This document shows positions 20,618 to 33,986 of a DNA stretch of 64,000 nucleotides, piece after piece. The stretch is taken from NCBI RefSeq assembly GCF_052324685.1, contig NC_135212.1, forward strand, positions 49,813,898 through 49,877,897. Reading direction: 5' to 3'. Under the pieces are notes generated by a model. The model saw only the letters and a program-made list of their open reading frames with translations. It did not search any database and was not told the origin of the DNA. A program made the translations under genes and the position numbers. Source of the stretch: Brachyhypopomus gauderio (taxonomy: Eukaryota; Chordata; Actinopteri; Gymnotiformes; Hypopomidae). How positions within the stretch are numbered: the stretch's first letter is position 1; each line of letters opens with the position of its first letter.

Positions 20618-20801
20618 GTTTGTGGTTGTGTGTCGATAGCAATTTCAAAGAAGCAAACACTTTCACAGCACAAAAGCAGCCGTATATGACTTGTTGGTCC
20701 TGCACTTACAACTATCACAGCACAAAAGGAGGCTTATCTGACTTGTGGGTCCTGCACTTATATCAGGAGACACGATTGTCAGAAATTAAAGAAAGCAACA
20801 C
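20618..20801. other. Enlarged spacer, 184 bp, with partial internal duplication
   Basis: The spacer is 52 bp longer than usual. At about 20711 a sequence ending cttacaac joins tatcacagcac, which normally lies earlier in a spacer, so part of the spacer (including the distal aaaa) is present twice. The two source positions share only about two bases at the joint. The right-hand part matches the spacer variant with cactatcac found at, for example, 21567. Confidence 0.9.
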
Positions 20802-22941
20802 CGACGAAGGTGGGATTCGAACCCACGCGTGCTATGCACAATGGATTAGCAGTCCATCGCCTTAACCTCTCGGCCACCTCGTCAATTACAGTTGTGAGTC
20901 GATTGCGATTTCAAAGATGCAAACACTTTCACAACACAAAAGGAGGCTTATCTGACTTGTGGGTCCTGCACTTACTTCAGGAGACAAGATTGTCAGAAAT
21001 TAAAGAAAACAACACCGACGAATGTGGTATTCAAACCCACGCGTGCAAAGCACAATGGATTAGCAGTCCATCGCCTTAACCTCTTGGCTACCTCGTCGTT
21101 TGTGGTTGTGTGTCGATTGCGATTTCAAAGATGCAAACACTTTCACAGCACAAAAGAAGGCTTATCTGACTTGTGGGTCCTGCACTTATATCAGGAGACA
21201 CGATTGTCAGAAATTAAAGAAAGCAACACCGACGAAGGTGGGATTCGAACCCACGCGTGCTATGCACAATGGATTAGCAGTCCATCGCCTTAACCTCTCG
21301 GCCACCTCGTCAATTACAGTTGTGTGTCGATTGCGATTTCAAAGATGCAAACACTTTCACAGCACAAAAGGAGGCTTATCTGACTTGTGGGTCCTGCACT
21401 TATATCAGGAGACACGATTGTCAGAAATTAAAGAAAGCAACACCGACGAAGGTGGGATTCGAACCCACGCGTGCTATGCACAATGGATTAGCAGTCCATC
21501 GCCTTAACCTCTCGGCCACCTCGTCAATTACAGTTGTGTGTCGATTGCGATTTCAAAGATGCAAACACTATCACAGCACAAAAGGAGGCTTATCTGACTT
21601 GTGGGTCCTGCACTTATATCAGGAGACACGATTGTCAGAAATTAAAGAAAGCAACACCGACGAAGGTGGGATTCGAACCCACGCGTGCTATGCACAATGG
21701 ATTAGCAGTCCATCGCCTTAACCTCTCGGCCACCTCGTCAATTACGGTTGTGTGTCGATTGCGATTTCAAAGATGCAAATACTTTCACAGCACAAAAGGA
21801 GGCGTATCTGACTTGTGGGTCCTGCACTTATATCAGGAGACACGATGGTCAGAAATTAAAGAAAGCAACACCGACGAAGGTGGGATTCGAACCCACGCGT
21901 GCTATGCACAATGGATTAGCAGTCCATCGCCTTAACCTCTCGGCCACCTCGTCGTTTGTGGTTGTGTGTCGATAGCAATTTCAAAGAAGCAAACACTTTC
22001 ACAGCACAAAAGAAGGCTTTTCTGACTTGTGGGTCCTGTAGTTACAGCAGGAGACACGATTGTCAGAAATTAAAGAAAGCAACACCGACGGAGGTGGGAT
22101 TCGAACACACACGTGCTATGCATAATGGATTAGCAGTCCATCGCCTTAATCTATCCGCCACCTTGTCGTTTGTGCTTGTGTGTCGATTGCAATTTCAAAG
22201 ATGCAAACACTTTCACAGCACAAAAGCAGCCGTATCTGACTTGTGGGTACTGCACTTACACCAGGAGACATGATTGTCAGAAATTAAAGAAAGCAACACC
22301 GACGAAGGTGGGATTCGAACCCACGCGTGCTATGCACAATGGATTAGCAGTCCATCGCCTTAACCTCTCGGCCACCTCGTCAATTACGGTTGTGTGTCGA
22401 TTGCGATTTCAAAGATGCAAATACTTTCACAGCACAAAAGGAGGCGTATCTGACTTGTGGGTCCTGCACTTATATCAGGAGACACGATGGTCAGAAATTA
22501 AAGAAAGCAACACCGACGAAGGTGGGATTCGAACCCACGCGTGCTATGCACAATGGATTAGCAGTCCATCGCCTTAACCTCTCGGCCACCTCGTCGTTTG
22601 TGGTTGTGTGTCGATAGCAATTTCAAAGAAGCAAACACTTTCACAGCACAAAAGCAGCCGTATATGACTTGTTGGTCCTGCACTTACAACAGGAGACACG
22701 ATTGTCAGAAATTAAAGAAAGCAACACCGACGAAGGTGGGATTCGAACCCACGCGTGCTATGCACAATGGATTAGCAGTCCATCCCCTTAACCTCTTGGC
22801 CACCTCGTTGTTTGTGGTTGTGTGTCGATTGCGATTTCAAAGATGCAAACACTTTCACAGCACAAAAGAAGGCTTATCTGACTTGTGGGTCCTGCACTTA
22901 TATCAGGAGACACGATTGTCAGAAATTAAAGAAAGCAACAC

Positions 22942-23023
22942 CGACGAAGGTGGGATTCGAACCCACGCGTGCTATGCACAATGGATTAGCAGTGCATCGC
23001 CTTAACCTCTCGGCCACCTCGTC
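22942..23023 (-). tRNA. tRNA-Ser(GCU), G30 to C in the anticodon stem
   Basis: The plus strand reads agtgcatcg, so base 30 is C facing C40. This is the only copy with this change. The other arms are consensus. Confidence 0.82.
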
Positions 23024-24011
23024 AATTACAGTTGTGTGTCGATTGCGATTTCAAAGATGCAAACACTTTCACAGCACAAAAGGAGGCTTATCTGACTTGT
23101 GGGTCCTGCACTTACAACAGGAGACACGATTGTCAGAAATTAAAGAAAGCAACACCGACGAAGGTGGGATTCGAACCCACGCGTGCTATGCACAATGGAT
23201 TAGCAGTCCATCGCCTTAACCTCTCGGCCACCTCGTCAATTACAGTTGTGAGTCGATTGCGATTTCAAAGATGCAAACACTTTCACAGCACAAAAGGAGG
23301 CTTATCTGACTTGTGGGTCCTGCACTTACTTCAGGAGACAAGATTGTCAGAAATTAAAGAAAACAACACCGACGAATGTGGTATTCAAACCCACGCGTGC
23401 AAAGCACAATGGATTAGCAGTCCATCGCCTTAACCTCTTGGCTACCTCGTCGCTTGTGGTTTTGTGTCGATTGCGATTTCAAAGATGCAAACACTTTCAC
23501 AGCACAAAAGCAGCCGAATCTGACTTGTGGGTCCTGCACTTACACCAGGAGACACGATTGTCAGAAATTAAAAAAAGCAACACCGACGAAGGTGGGATTC
23601 GAACACACGCGTGCTATGCACAATGGATTAGCAGTCCATCGCCTTAACCTCTCGGCCACCTCGTCAATTATGGTTGTGTGTCGATTGCGATTTCAAAGAT
23701 GCAAACACTTTCACAACACAAAAGCAGGCTTGTCTGACTTGTGGGTCCTGCACTTACATCAGGAGACACGATTGTCAGAAATTAAAAAAAGCAACACCGA
23801 CAAAGGTGGGATTCGAACCCACGCGTGCAAAGCACAATGGATTAGCAGTCCATCGCCTTAACGTCTCGGCCACCTCGTCGTTTGTGGTTGTGTGTCGATA
23901 GCAATTTCAAAGAAGCAAGCACTTTCACAGCACAAAAGAAGGCCTTTCTGACTTGTGGGTCCTGTAGTTACAGCAGGAGACACGATTGTCAGAAATTAAA
24001 GATAGCAACAC

Positions 24012-24093
24012 CGACGAAGGTGGGATTCGAACCCACAAGTGCTATGCATAATGGATTAGCAGTCCATCGCCTTACCCTCTCGGCCACCTTGTC
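24012..24093 (-). tRNA. tRNA-Ser(GCU), T20 to G and acceptor change
   Basis: The D loop reads AGGGTAA instead of AGGTTAA, base 4 is A (plus-strand ccttgtc), and the variable region is altered (acaagtgc, gcataatgg). The B box and anticodon are intact. Close copies lie at 26152-26233 and 53165-53246. Confidence 0.75.
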
Positions 24094-24653
24094 GTTTGTG
24101 GTTGTGTGTCGATTGCGATTTCAAAGATGCAAACACTTTCACAGCACAAAAGAAGGCTTATCTGACTTGTGGGTCCTGCACTTACACCAGGAGACACGAT
24201 TGTCAGAAATTAAAGAAAGCAACACCGACGAAGGTGGGATTTGAACCCACGCGTGCTATGCACAATGGATTAGCAGTCCATCGCCTTAACCTCTCGGCCA
24301 CCTCGTCGTGTGTGGTTGTGTGTCGATAGCAATTTCAAAGAAGCAAACACTTTCACAGCACAAAAGAAGGCTTTTCTGACTTGTGGGTCCTGTAGTTACA
24401 GCAGGAGACACGATTGTCAGAAATTAAAGAAAGCAACACCGACGAAGGTGGGATTCGAACCCACGCGTGCTATGCACAATGGATTAGCAGTCCATCCCCT
24501 TAACCTCTTGGCCACCTCGTCGTTTGTGGTTGTGTGTCGATTGCGATTTCAAAGATGCAAACACTTTCACAGCACAAAAGGAGGCTTATCTGACTTGTGG
24601 GTCCTGCACTTATATCAGGAGACACGATTGTCAGAAATTAAAGAAAGCAACAC

Positions 24654-24735
24654 CGACGAAGGTGGGATTCGAACCCACGCGTGCTATGCACAATGTATTA
24701 GCAGTCCATCGCCTTAACCTCTCGGCCACCTCGTC
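24654..24735 (-). tRNA. tRNA-Ser(GCU), C40 to A in the anticodon stem
   Basis: The plus strand reads caatgtattag, so the G30-C40 pair is lost. The change is absent from the equivalent locus 51667-51748 in the other copy of the 7.2-kb segment. Confidence 0.82.
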
Positions 24736-25937
24736 AATTACAGTTGTGTGTCGATTGCGATTTCAAAGATGCAAACACTTTCACAGCACAAAAGGAGGCT
24801 TATCTGACTTGTGGGTCCTGCACTTATATCAGGAGACACGATTGTCAGAAATTAAAGAAAGCAACACCGACGAAGGTGGGATTCGAACCCACGCGTGCTA
24901 TGCACAATGGATTAGCAGTCCATCGCCTTAACCTCTCGGCCACCTCGTCAATTACAGTTGTGTGTCGATTGCGATTTCAAAGATGCAAACACTATCACAG
25001 CACAAAAGGAGGCTTATCTGACTTGTGGGTCCTGCACTTATATCAGGAGACACGATTGTCAGAAATTAAAGAAAGCAACACCGACGAAGGTGGGATTCGA
25101 ACCCACGCGTGCTATGCACAATGGATTAGCAGTCCATCGCCTTAACCTCTCGGCCACCTCGTCAATTACAGTTGTGAGTCGATTGCGATTTCAAAGATGC
25201 AAACACTTTCACAGCACAAAAGGAGGCTTATCTGACTTGTGGGTCCTGCACTTACTTCAGGAGACAAGATTGTCAGAAATTAAAGAAAACAACACCGACG
25301 AATGTGGTATTCAAACCCACGCGTGCAAAGCACAATGGATTAGCAGTCCATCGCCTTAACCTCTTGGCTACCTCGTCGCTTGTGGTTTTGTGTCGATTGC
25401 GATTTCAAAGATGCAAACACTTTCACAGCACAAAAGCAGCCGAATCTGACTTGTGGGTCCTGCACTTACACCAGGAGACACGATTGTCAGAAATTAAAAA
25501 AAGCAACACCGACGAAGGTGGGATTCGAACACACGCGTGCTATGCACAATGGATTAGCAGTCCATCGCCTTAACCTCTCGGCCACCTCGTCAATTATGGT
25601 TGTGTGTCGATTGCGATTTCAAAGATGCAAACACTTTCACAACACAAAAGCAGGCTTGTCTGACTTGTGGGTCCTGCACTTACATCAGGAGACACGATTG
25701 TCAGAAATTAAAAAAAGCAACACCAACGAAGGTGGGATTCGAACCCACGCGTGCAAAGCACAATGGATTAGCAGTCCATCGCCTTAACCTCTCGGCCACC
25801 TCGTCAATTGTGGTTGTGTGTCGATTGTGATTTCAAAGATGCAAACACTTTCACAGCACAAAAGCAGGCTTGTCTGACTTGTGGGTCCTGCACTTACATC
25901 AGGAGACACGATTGTCAGAAATTAAAAAAAGCAACAC

Positions 25938-26019
25938 CGACGAAGGTGGGATTCGAACCCACGCGTGCAAAGCACAATGGATTAGCAGTCCATCGCCTTA
26001 ACCTCTCGGCCACCTCGTC
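25938..26019 (-). tRNA. tRNA-Ser-GCT: tRNA-Ser(GCU), intact, T7 terminator
   Basis: Consensus cloverleaf with TTT variable loop and T7 seven bases downstream. It is the only clean T7 gene between 4.8 and 32.6 kb. Its duplicate is 52951-53032. Confidence 0.97.
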
Positions 26020-26579
26020 GTTTGTGGTTGTGTGTCGATAGCAATTTCAAAGAAGCAAGCACTTTCACAGCACAAAAGAAGGCCTTTCTGACTTGTGGGT
26101 CCTGTAGTTACAGCAGGAGACACGATTGTCAGAAATTAAAGAAAGCAACACCGACAAAGGTGGGATTCGAACCCACAAGTGCTATGCATAATGGATTAGC
26201 AGTCCATCGCCTTACCCTCTCGGCCACCTTGTCGTTTGTGGTTGTGTGTCGATTGCGATTTCAAAGATGCAAACACTTTCACAGCACAAAAGAAGGCTTA
26301 TCTGACTTGTGGGTCCTGCACTTACACCAGGAGACACGATTGTCAGAAATTAAAGAAAGCAACATCGACGAAGGTGGGATTCGAACCCACGCGTGCTATG
26401 CACAATGGATTAGCAGTCCATCGCCTTAACCTCTCGGCCACCTCGTCGTGTGCGGTTGTGTGTCGATAGCAATTTCAAAGAAGCAAACACTTTCACAGCA
26501 CAAAAGAAGGCTTTTCTGACTTGTGGGTCCTGTAGTTACAGCAGGAGACACGATTGTCAGAAATTAAAGAAAGCAACAC

Positions 26580-26661
26580 CGACGAAGGTGGGATTCGAAC
26601 ACACACGTGCTATGCATAATGGATTAGCAGTCCATCGCCTTAATCTATCGGCCACCTTGTC
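26580..26661 (-). pseudogene. Class a-prime: T stem and D loop altered, C12 kept
   Basis: Like class a it has T52, T48, T15 and A19, but C12 is normal and the acceptor 3' strand reads as consensus. Members start at 26580, 28717, 53593, 55730, 59582 and 63006. It probably shares ancestry with class a. Confidence 0.78.
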
Positions 26662-27517
26662 GTTTGTGGTTGTGTGTCGATTGCGATTTCAAAGATGCAA
26701 ACACTTTCACAGCACAAAAGCAGCCGTATATGACTTGTGGGTCCTGCACTTACAACAGGAGACACGATTGTCAGAAATTAAAGAAAGCAACACCGACGAA
26801 GGTGGGATTCGAACCCACGCGTGCTATGCACAATGGATTAGCAGTCCATCCCCTTAACCTCTCGGCCACCTCGTCGTTTGTGGTTGTGTGTCGATTGCGA
26901 TTTCAAAGATGCAAACACTTTCACAGCACAAAAGGAGGCTTATCTGACTTGTGGGTCCTGCACTTATATCAGGAGACACGATTGTCAGAAATTAAAGAAA
27001 GCAACACCGACGAAGGTAGGATTCGAACCCACGCGTGCTATGCACAATGGATTAGCAGTCCATCGCCTTAACCTCTCGGCCACCTCGTCGTTTGTGGTTG
27101 TGTGTCGATAGCAATTTCAAAGAAGCAAACACTTTCACAGCACAAAAGCAGCCGTATATGACTTGTGGGTCCTGCACTTACAACAGGAGACACGATTGTC
27201 AGAAATTTAAAAAAGCAACACCGACGAAGGTGGGATTCGAACCCACGCGAGCTATGCAAAATGGATAAGCAGTCCATCACCTTAACCTCTAGGCCACCTC
27301 GTCGTTTGTGGTTGTGTGTCGATAGCAATTTCAAAGAAGCAAACACTTTCACAGCAAAAAAGAAGGCTTTTTTGACTTGTGGGTCCTGCACTTACATCAG
27401 GAGACACGATTGTCAGAAATTTAAAAAAGCAACACCGACGAAGGTGGGATTCGAACCCACGCGTGCTATGCAAAATTGATTAGCAGTCCATCACCTTTAC
27501 CTCTAGGCCACCTCGTC

Positions 27518-27646
27518 GTTTGTGGTTGTGTGTCGATTGCGATTTCAAAGATGCAAACACTTTCACAGCACAAAAGGCTTATCTGACTTGTGGCTCCTCC
27601 ACTTACACCAGGAGACACGATTGTCAGAAATTAAAGAAAGCAACAC
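27518..27646. other. Spacer with a 3-bp deletion, 129 bp
   Basis: Three bases are missing at about 27575-27580 (cacaaaaggctta instead of cacaaaagaaggctta), together with two nearby substitutions (tggctcctcc). Confidence 0.9.
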
Positions 27647-30600
27647 CGACGAAGGTGGGATTCGAACCCACACGTGCTATGCACAATGGATTAGCAGTCC
27701 ATCGCCTTAACCTCTCGGCCACCTCGTCAATTACGGTTGTGTGTCGATTGCGATTTCAAAGATGCAAATACTTTCACAGCACAAAAGGAGGCGTATCTGA
27801 CTTGTGGGTCCTGCACTTATATCAGGAGACACGATGGTCAGAAATTAAAGAAAGCAACACCGACGAAGGTGGGATTCGAACCCACGCGTGCTATGCACAA
27901 TGGATTAGCAGTCCATCGCCTTAACCTCTCGGCCACCTCGTCGTTTGTGGTTGTGTGTCGATAGCAATTTCAAAGAAGCAAACACTTTCACAGCACAAAA
28001 GAAGGCTTTTCTGACTTGTGGGTCCTGTAGTTACAGCAGGAGACACGATTGTCAGAAATTAAAGAAAGCAACACCGACGGAGGTGGGATTCGAACACACA
28101 CGTGCTATGCATAATGGATTAGCAGTCCATCGCCTTAATCTATCCGCCACCTTGTCGTTTGTGCTTGTGTGTCGATTGCAATTTCAAAGATGCAAACACT
28201 TTCACAGCACAAAAGCAGCCGTATCTGACTTGTGGGTACTGCACTTACACCAGGAGACATGATTGTCAGAAATTAAAGAAAGCAACACCGACGAAGGTGG
28301 GATTCGAACCCACGCGTGCTATGCACAAATGATTAGCAGTCCATCGCCTTAACCTCTCGGCCACCTCGTCAATTACGGTTGTGTGTCGATTGCGATTTCA
28401 AAGATGCAAATACTTTCACAGCACAAAAGGAGGCGTATCTGACTTGTGGGTCCTGCACTTATATCAGGAGACACGATGGTCAGAAATTAAAGAAAGCAAC
28501 ACCGACGAAGGTGGGATTCTAACCCACGCGTGCTATGCACAATGGATTAGCAGTCCATCGCCTTAACCTCTCGGCCACCTCGTCGTTTGTGGTTGTGTGT
28601 CGATAGCAATTTCAAAGAAGCAAACACTTTCACAGCACAAAAGAAGGCTTTTCTGACTTGTGGGTCCTGTAGTTACAGCAGGAGACACGATTGTCAGAAA
28701 TTAAAGAAAGCAACACCGACGAAGGTGGGATTCGAACACACACGTGCTATGCATAATGGATTAGCAGTCCATCGCCTTAATCTATCGGCCACCTTGTCGT
28801 TTGTGCTTGTGTGTCGATTGCGATTTCAAAGATGCAAACACTTTCACAGCACAAAAGCAGCCGTATATGACTTGTGGGTCCTGCACTTACAACAGGAGAC
28901 ACGATTGTCAGAAATTAAAGAAAGCAACACCGACGAAGGTGGGATTCTAACCCATGCGTGCTATGCACAATGGATTAGCAGTCCATCCTCTTAACCTCTC
29001 GGCCACCTCGTCGTTTGTGGTTGTGTGTCGATTGCGATTTCAAAGATGCAAACACTTTCACAGCACAAAAGGAGGCTTATCTGACTTGTGGGTCCTGCAC
29101 TTATATCAGGAGACACGATTGTCAGAAATTAAAGAAAGCAACACCGACGAAGGTGGGATTCGAACCCACGCGTGCTATGCACAATGGATTAGCAGTCCAT
29201 CGCCTTAACCTCTCGGCCACCTCGTCGTTTGTGGTTGTGTGTCGATAGCAATTTCAAAGAAGCAAACACTTTCACAGCACAAAAGCAGCCGTATATGACT
29301 TGTTGGTCCTGCACTTACAACAGGAGACACGATTGTCAGAAATTAAAGAAAGCAACACCGACGAAGGTGGGATTCGAACCCACGCGTGCTATGCACAATG
29401 GATTAGCAGTCCATCCCCTTAACCTCTTGGCCACCTCGTCGTTTGTGGTTGTGTGTCGATTGCGATTTCAAAGATGCAAACACTTTCACAGCACAAAAGA
29501 AGGCTTATCTGACTTGTGGGTCCTGCACTTATATCAGGAGACACCATTGTCAGAAATTAAAGAAAGCAACACCGACGAAGGTGGGATTCGAACCCACGCG
29601 TGCTATGCACAATGGATTAGCAGTCCATCGCCTTAACCTCTCGGCCACCTCGTCAATTACAGTTGTGTGTCGATTGCGATTTCAAAGATGCAAACACTTT
29701 CACAGCACAAAAGGAGGCTTATCTGACTTGTGGGTCCTGCACTTATATCAGGAGACACGATTGTCAGAAATTAAAGAAAGCAACACCGACGAAGGTGGGA
29801 TTCGAACCCACGCGTGCTATGCACAATGGATTAGCAGTCCATCGCCTTAACCTCTCGGCCACCTCGTCAATTACAGTTGTGTGTCGATTGCGATTTCAAA
29901 GATGCAAACACTATCACAGCACAAAAGGAGGCTTATCTGACTTGTGGGTCCTGCACTTATATCAGGAGACACGATTGTCAGAAATTAAAGAAAGCAACAC
30001 CGACGAAGGTGGGATTCGAACCCACGCGTGCTATGCACAATGGATTAGCAGTCCATCGCCTTAACCTCTCGGCCACCTCGTCAATTACGGTTGTGTGTCG
30101 ATTGCGATTTCAAAGATGCAAATACTTTCACAGCACAAAAGGAGGCGTATCTGACTTGTGGGTCCTGCACTTATATCAGGAGACACGATGGTCAGAAATT
30201 AAAGAAAGCAACACCGACGAAGGTGGGATTCGAACCCACGCGTGCTATGCACAATGGATTAGCAGTCCATCGCCTTAACCTCTCGGCCACCTCGTCGTTT
30301 GTGGTTGTGTGTCGATAGCAATTTCAAAGAAGCAAACACTTTCACAGCACAAAAGAAGGCTTTTCTGACTTGTGGGTCCTGTAGTTACAGCAGGAGACAC
30401 GATTGTCAGAAATTAAAGAAAGCAACACCGACGGAGGTGGGATTCGAACACACACGTGCTATGCATAATGGATTAGCAGTCCATCGCCTTAATCTATCCG
30501 CCACCTTGTCGTTTGTGCTTGTGTGTCGATTGCAATTTCAAAGATGCAAACACTTTCACAGCACAAAAGCAGCCGTATCTGACTTGTGGGTACTGCACTT

Positions 30601-31794
30601 ACACCAGGAGACATGATTGTCAGAAATTAAAGAAAGCAACACCGACGAAGGTGGGATTCGAACCCACGCGTGCTATGCACAATGGATTAGCAGTCCATCG
30701 CCTTAACCTCTCGGCCACCTCGTCAATTACGGTTGTGTGTCGATTGCGATTTCAAAGATGCAAATACTTTCACAGCACAAAAGGAGGCGTATCTGACTTG
30801 TGGGTCCTGCACTTATATCAGGAGACACGATGGTCAGAAATTAAAGAAAGCAACACCGACGAAGGTGGGATTCGAACCCACGCGTGCTATGCACAATGGA
30901 TTAGCAGTCCATCGCCTTAACCTCTCGGCCACCTCGTCGTTTGTGGTTGTGTGTCGATAGCAATTTCAAAGAAGCAAACACTTTCACAGCACAAAAGCAG
31001 CCGTATATGACTTGTTGGTCCTGCACTTACAACAGGAGACACGATTGTCAGAAATTAAAGAAAGCAACACCGACGAAGGTGGGATTCGAACCCACGCGTG
31101 CTATGCACAATGGATTAGCAGTCCATCCCCTTAACCTCTTGGCCACCTCGTCGTTTGTGGTTGTGTGTCGATTGCGATTTCAAAGATGCAAACACTTTCA
31201 CAGCACAAAAGAAGGCTTATCTGACTTGTGGGTCCTGCACTTATATCAGGAGACACGATTGTCAGAAATTAAAGAAAGCAACACCGACGAAGGTGGGATT
31301 CGAACCCACGCGTGCTATGCACAATGGATTAGCAGTCCATCGCCTTAACCTCTCGGCCACCTCGTCAATTACAGTTGTGTGTCGATTGCGATTTCAAAGA
31401 TGCAAACACTTTCACAGCACAAAAGGAGGCTTATCTGACTTGTGGGTCCTGCACTTACAACAGGAGACACGATTGTCAGAAATTAAAGAAAGCAACACCG
31501 ACGAAGGTGGGATTCTAACCCACGCGTGCTATGCACAATGGATTAGCAGTCCATCCCCTTAACCTCTCGGCCACCTCGTCGTTTGTGGTTGTGTGTCGAT
31601 TGCGATTTCAAAGATGCAAACACTTTCACAGCACAAAAGGAGGCTTATCTGACTTGTGGGTCCTGCACTTATATCAGGAGACACGATTGTCAGAAATTAA
31701 AGAAAGCAACACCGACGAAGGTGGGATTCGAACCCACGCGTGCTATGCACAATGGATTAGCAGTCCATCGCCTTAACCTCTCGGCCACCTCGTC
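27647..31794 (-). repeat. Run of 20 tRNA-Ser loci in phase
   Basis: Gene k occupies 27647+214k to 27728+214k for k=0 to 19. It is bounded on the left by the 3-bp-deleted spacer and on the right by the second 52-bp spacer insertion. The run recurs almost entirely at 54660-58.7 kb. Confidence 0.97.
28289..28370 (-). pseudogene. tRNA-Ser(GCU) with two anticodon-stem pairs lost
   Basis: The plus strand reads gcacaaatgattag, so C41 is A and A42 is T and the 28-42 and 29-41 pairs are lost. The identical change at 55302-55383 marks the two copies of the 7.2-kb segment. Confidence 0.82.
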
Positions 31795-31978
31795 GTTTGT
31801 GGTTGTGTGTCGATAGCAATTTCAAAGAAGCAAACACTTTCACAGCACAAAAGCAGCCGTATATGACTTGTTGGTCCTGCACTTACAACTATCACAGCAC
31901 AAAAGGAGGCTTATCTGACTTGTGGGTCCTGCACTTATATCAGGAGACACGATTGTCAGAAATTAAAGAAAGCAACAC
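31795..31978. other. Second enlarged spacer with the identical joint
   Basis: It has the same 52-bp excess and the same joint (about 31888) as the spacer at 20618, 11,177 bp earlier. Flanking units also match, so this is a block duplication and not a second event. Confidence 0.92.
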
Positions 31979-33904
31979 CGACGAAGGTGGGATTCGAACC
32001 CACGCGTGCTATGCACAATGGATTAGCAGTCCATCGCCTTAACCTCTCGGCCACCTCGTCAATTACAGTTGTGAGTCGATTGCGATTTCAAAGATGCAAA
32101 CACTTTCACAACACAAAAGGAGGCTTATCTGACTTGTGGGTCCTGCACTTACTTCAGGAGACAAGATTGTCAGAAATTAAAGAAAACAACACCGACGAAT
32201 GTGGTATTCAAACCCACGCGTGCAAAGCACAATGGATTAGCAGTCCATCGCCTTAACCTCTTGGCTACCTCGTCGCTTGTGGTTTTGTGTCGATTGCGAT
32301 TTCAAAGATGCAAACACTTTCACAGCACAAAAGCAGCCGAATCTGACTTGTGGGTCCTGCACTTACACCAGGAGACACGATTGTCAGAAATTAAAAAAAG
32401 CAACACCGACGAAGGTGGGATTTGAACACACGCGTGCTATGCACAATGGATTAGCAGTCCATCGCCTTAACCTCTCGGCCACCTCGTCAATTATGGTTGT
32501 GTGTCGATTGCGATTTCAAAGATGCAAACACTTTCACAACACAAAAGCAGGCTTGTCTGACTTGTGGGTCCTGCACTTACATCAGGAGACACGATTGTCA
32601 GAAATTAAAAAAAGCAACACCGACGAAGGTGGGATTCGAACCCACGCGTGCAAAGCACAATGGATTAGCAGTCCATCGCCTTAACCTCTCGGCCACCTCG
32701 TCAATTACAGTTGTGTGTCGATTGCGATTTCAAAGATGCAAACACTATCACAGCACAAAAGGAGGCTTATCTGACTTGTGGGTCCTGCACTTATATCAGG
32801 AGACACGATTGTCAGAAATTAAAGAAAGCAACACCGACGAAGGTGGGATTCGAACCCACGCGTGCTATGCACAATGGATTAGCAGTCCATCGCCTTAACC
32901 TCTCGGCCACCTCGTCAATTACGGTTGTGTGTCGATTGCGATTTCAAAGATGCAAATACTTTCACAGCACAAAAGGAGGCGTATCTGACTTGTGGGTCCT
33001 GCACTTATATCAGGAGACACGATGGTCAGAAATTAAAGAAAGCAACACCGACGAAGGTGGGATTCGAACCCACGCGTGCTATGCACAATGGATTAGCAGT
33101 CCATCGCCTTAACCTCTCGGCCACCTCGTCGTTTGTGGTTGTGTGTCGATAGCAATTTCAAAGAAGCAAACACTTTCACAGCACAAAAGAAGGCTTTTCT
33201 GACTTGTGGGTCCTGTAGTTACAGCAGGAGACACGATTGTCAGAAATTAAAGAAAGCAACACCGACGGAGGTGGGATTCGAACACACACGTGCTATGCAT
33301 AATGGATTAGCAGTCCATCGCCTTAATCTATCCGCCACCTTGTCGTTTGTGCTTGTGTGTCGATTGCAATTTCAAAGATGCAAACACTTTCACAGCACAA
33401 AAGCAGCCGTATCTGACTTGTGGGTACTGCACTTACACCAGGAGACATGATTGTCAGAAATTAAAGAAAGCAACACCGACGAAGGTGGGATTCGAACCCA
33501 CGCGTGCTATGCACAATGGATTAGCAGTCCATCGCCTTAACCTCTCGGCCACCTCGTCAATTACGGTTGTGTGTCGATTGCGATTTCAAAGATGCAAATA
33601 CTTTCACAGCACAAAAGGAGGCGTATCTGACTTGTGGGTCCTGCACTTATATCAGGAGACACGATGGTCAGAAATTAAAGAAAGCAACACCGACGAAGGT
33701 GGGATTCGAACCCACGCGTGCTATGCACAATGGATTAGCAGTCCATCGCCTTAACCTCTCGGCCACCTCGTCGTTTGTGGTTGTGTGTCGATAGCAATTT
33801 CAAAGAAGCAAACACTTTCACAGCACAAAAGCAGCCGTATATGACTTGTTGGTCCTGCACTTACAACAGGAGACACGATTGTCAGAAATTAAAGAAAGCA
33901 ACAC

Positions 33905-33986
33905 AGACGAAGGTGGGATTCGAACCCACGCGTGCTATGCACAATGGATTAGCAGTCCATCCCCTTAACCTCTTGGCCACCTCGTC
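33905..33986 (-). tRNA. Class f copy with discriminator U73
   Basis: The plus strand reads acacagacg, so the discriminator is T instead of G. G73 is a known identity base for eukaryotic SerRS. Class f members sharing this change start at 19466, 33905, 37115, 38827, 41181, 42893, 46103, 47815 and 51025; it also occurs at 2988, 59582 and 63006 in other classes. Confidence 0.78.

Larger units (their letters stand above)
20802..27517 (-). repeat. Run of 32 tRNA-Ser loci in phase
   Basis: Gene k occupies 20802+214k to 20883+214k for k=0 to 31. It starts after the 52-bp spacer insertion and ends before the spacer with a 3-bp deletion. It holds dead-B-box copies at 21016, 23370 and 25296 (starts), and one of the cleanest genes at 25938-26019. 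Confidence 0.97.
24500..31750. repeat. 7.2-kb segment, copy 1
   Basis: About 34 units match 51.5-58.7 kb at a constant offset of 27,013 bp, including the 3-bp deletion, the anticodon-stem mutant at 28289 and class h copies. A few single-base differences separate the copies. Confidence 0.88.
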
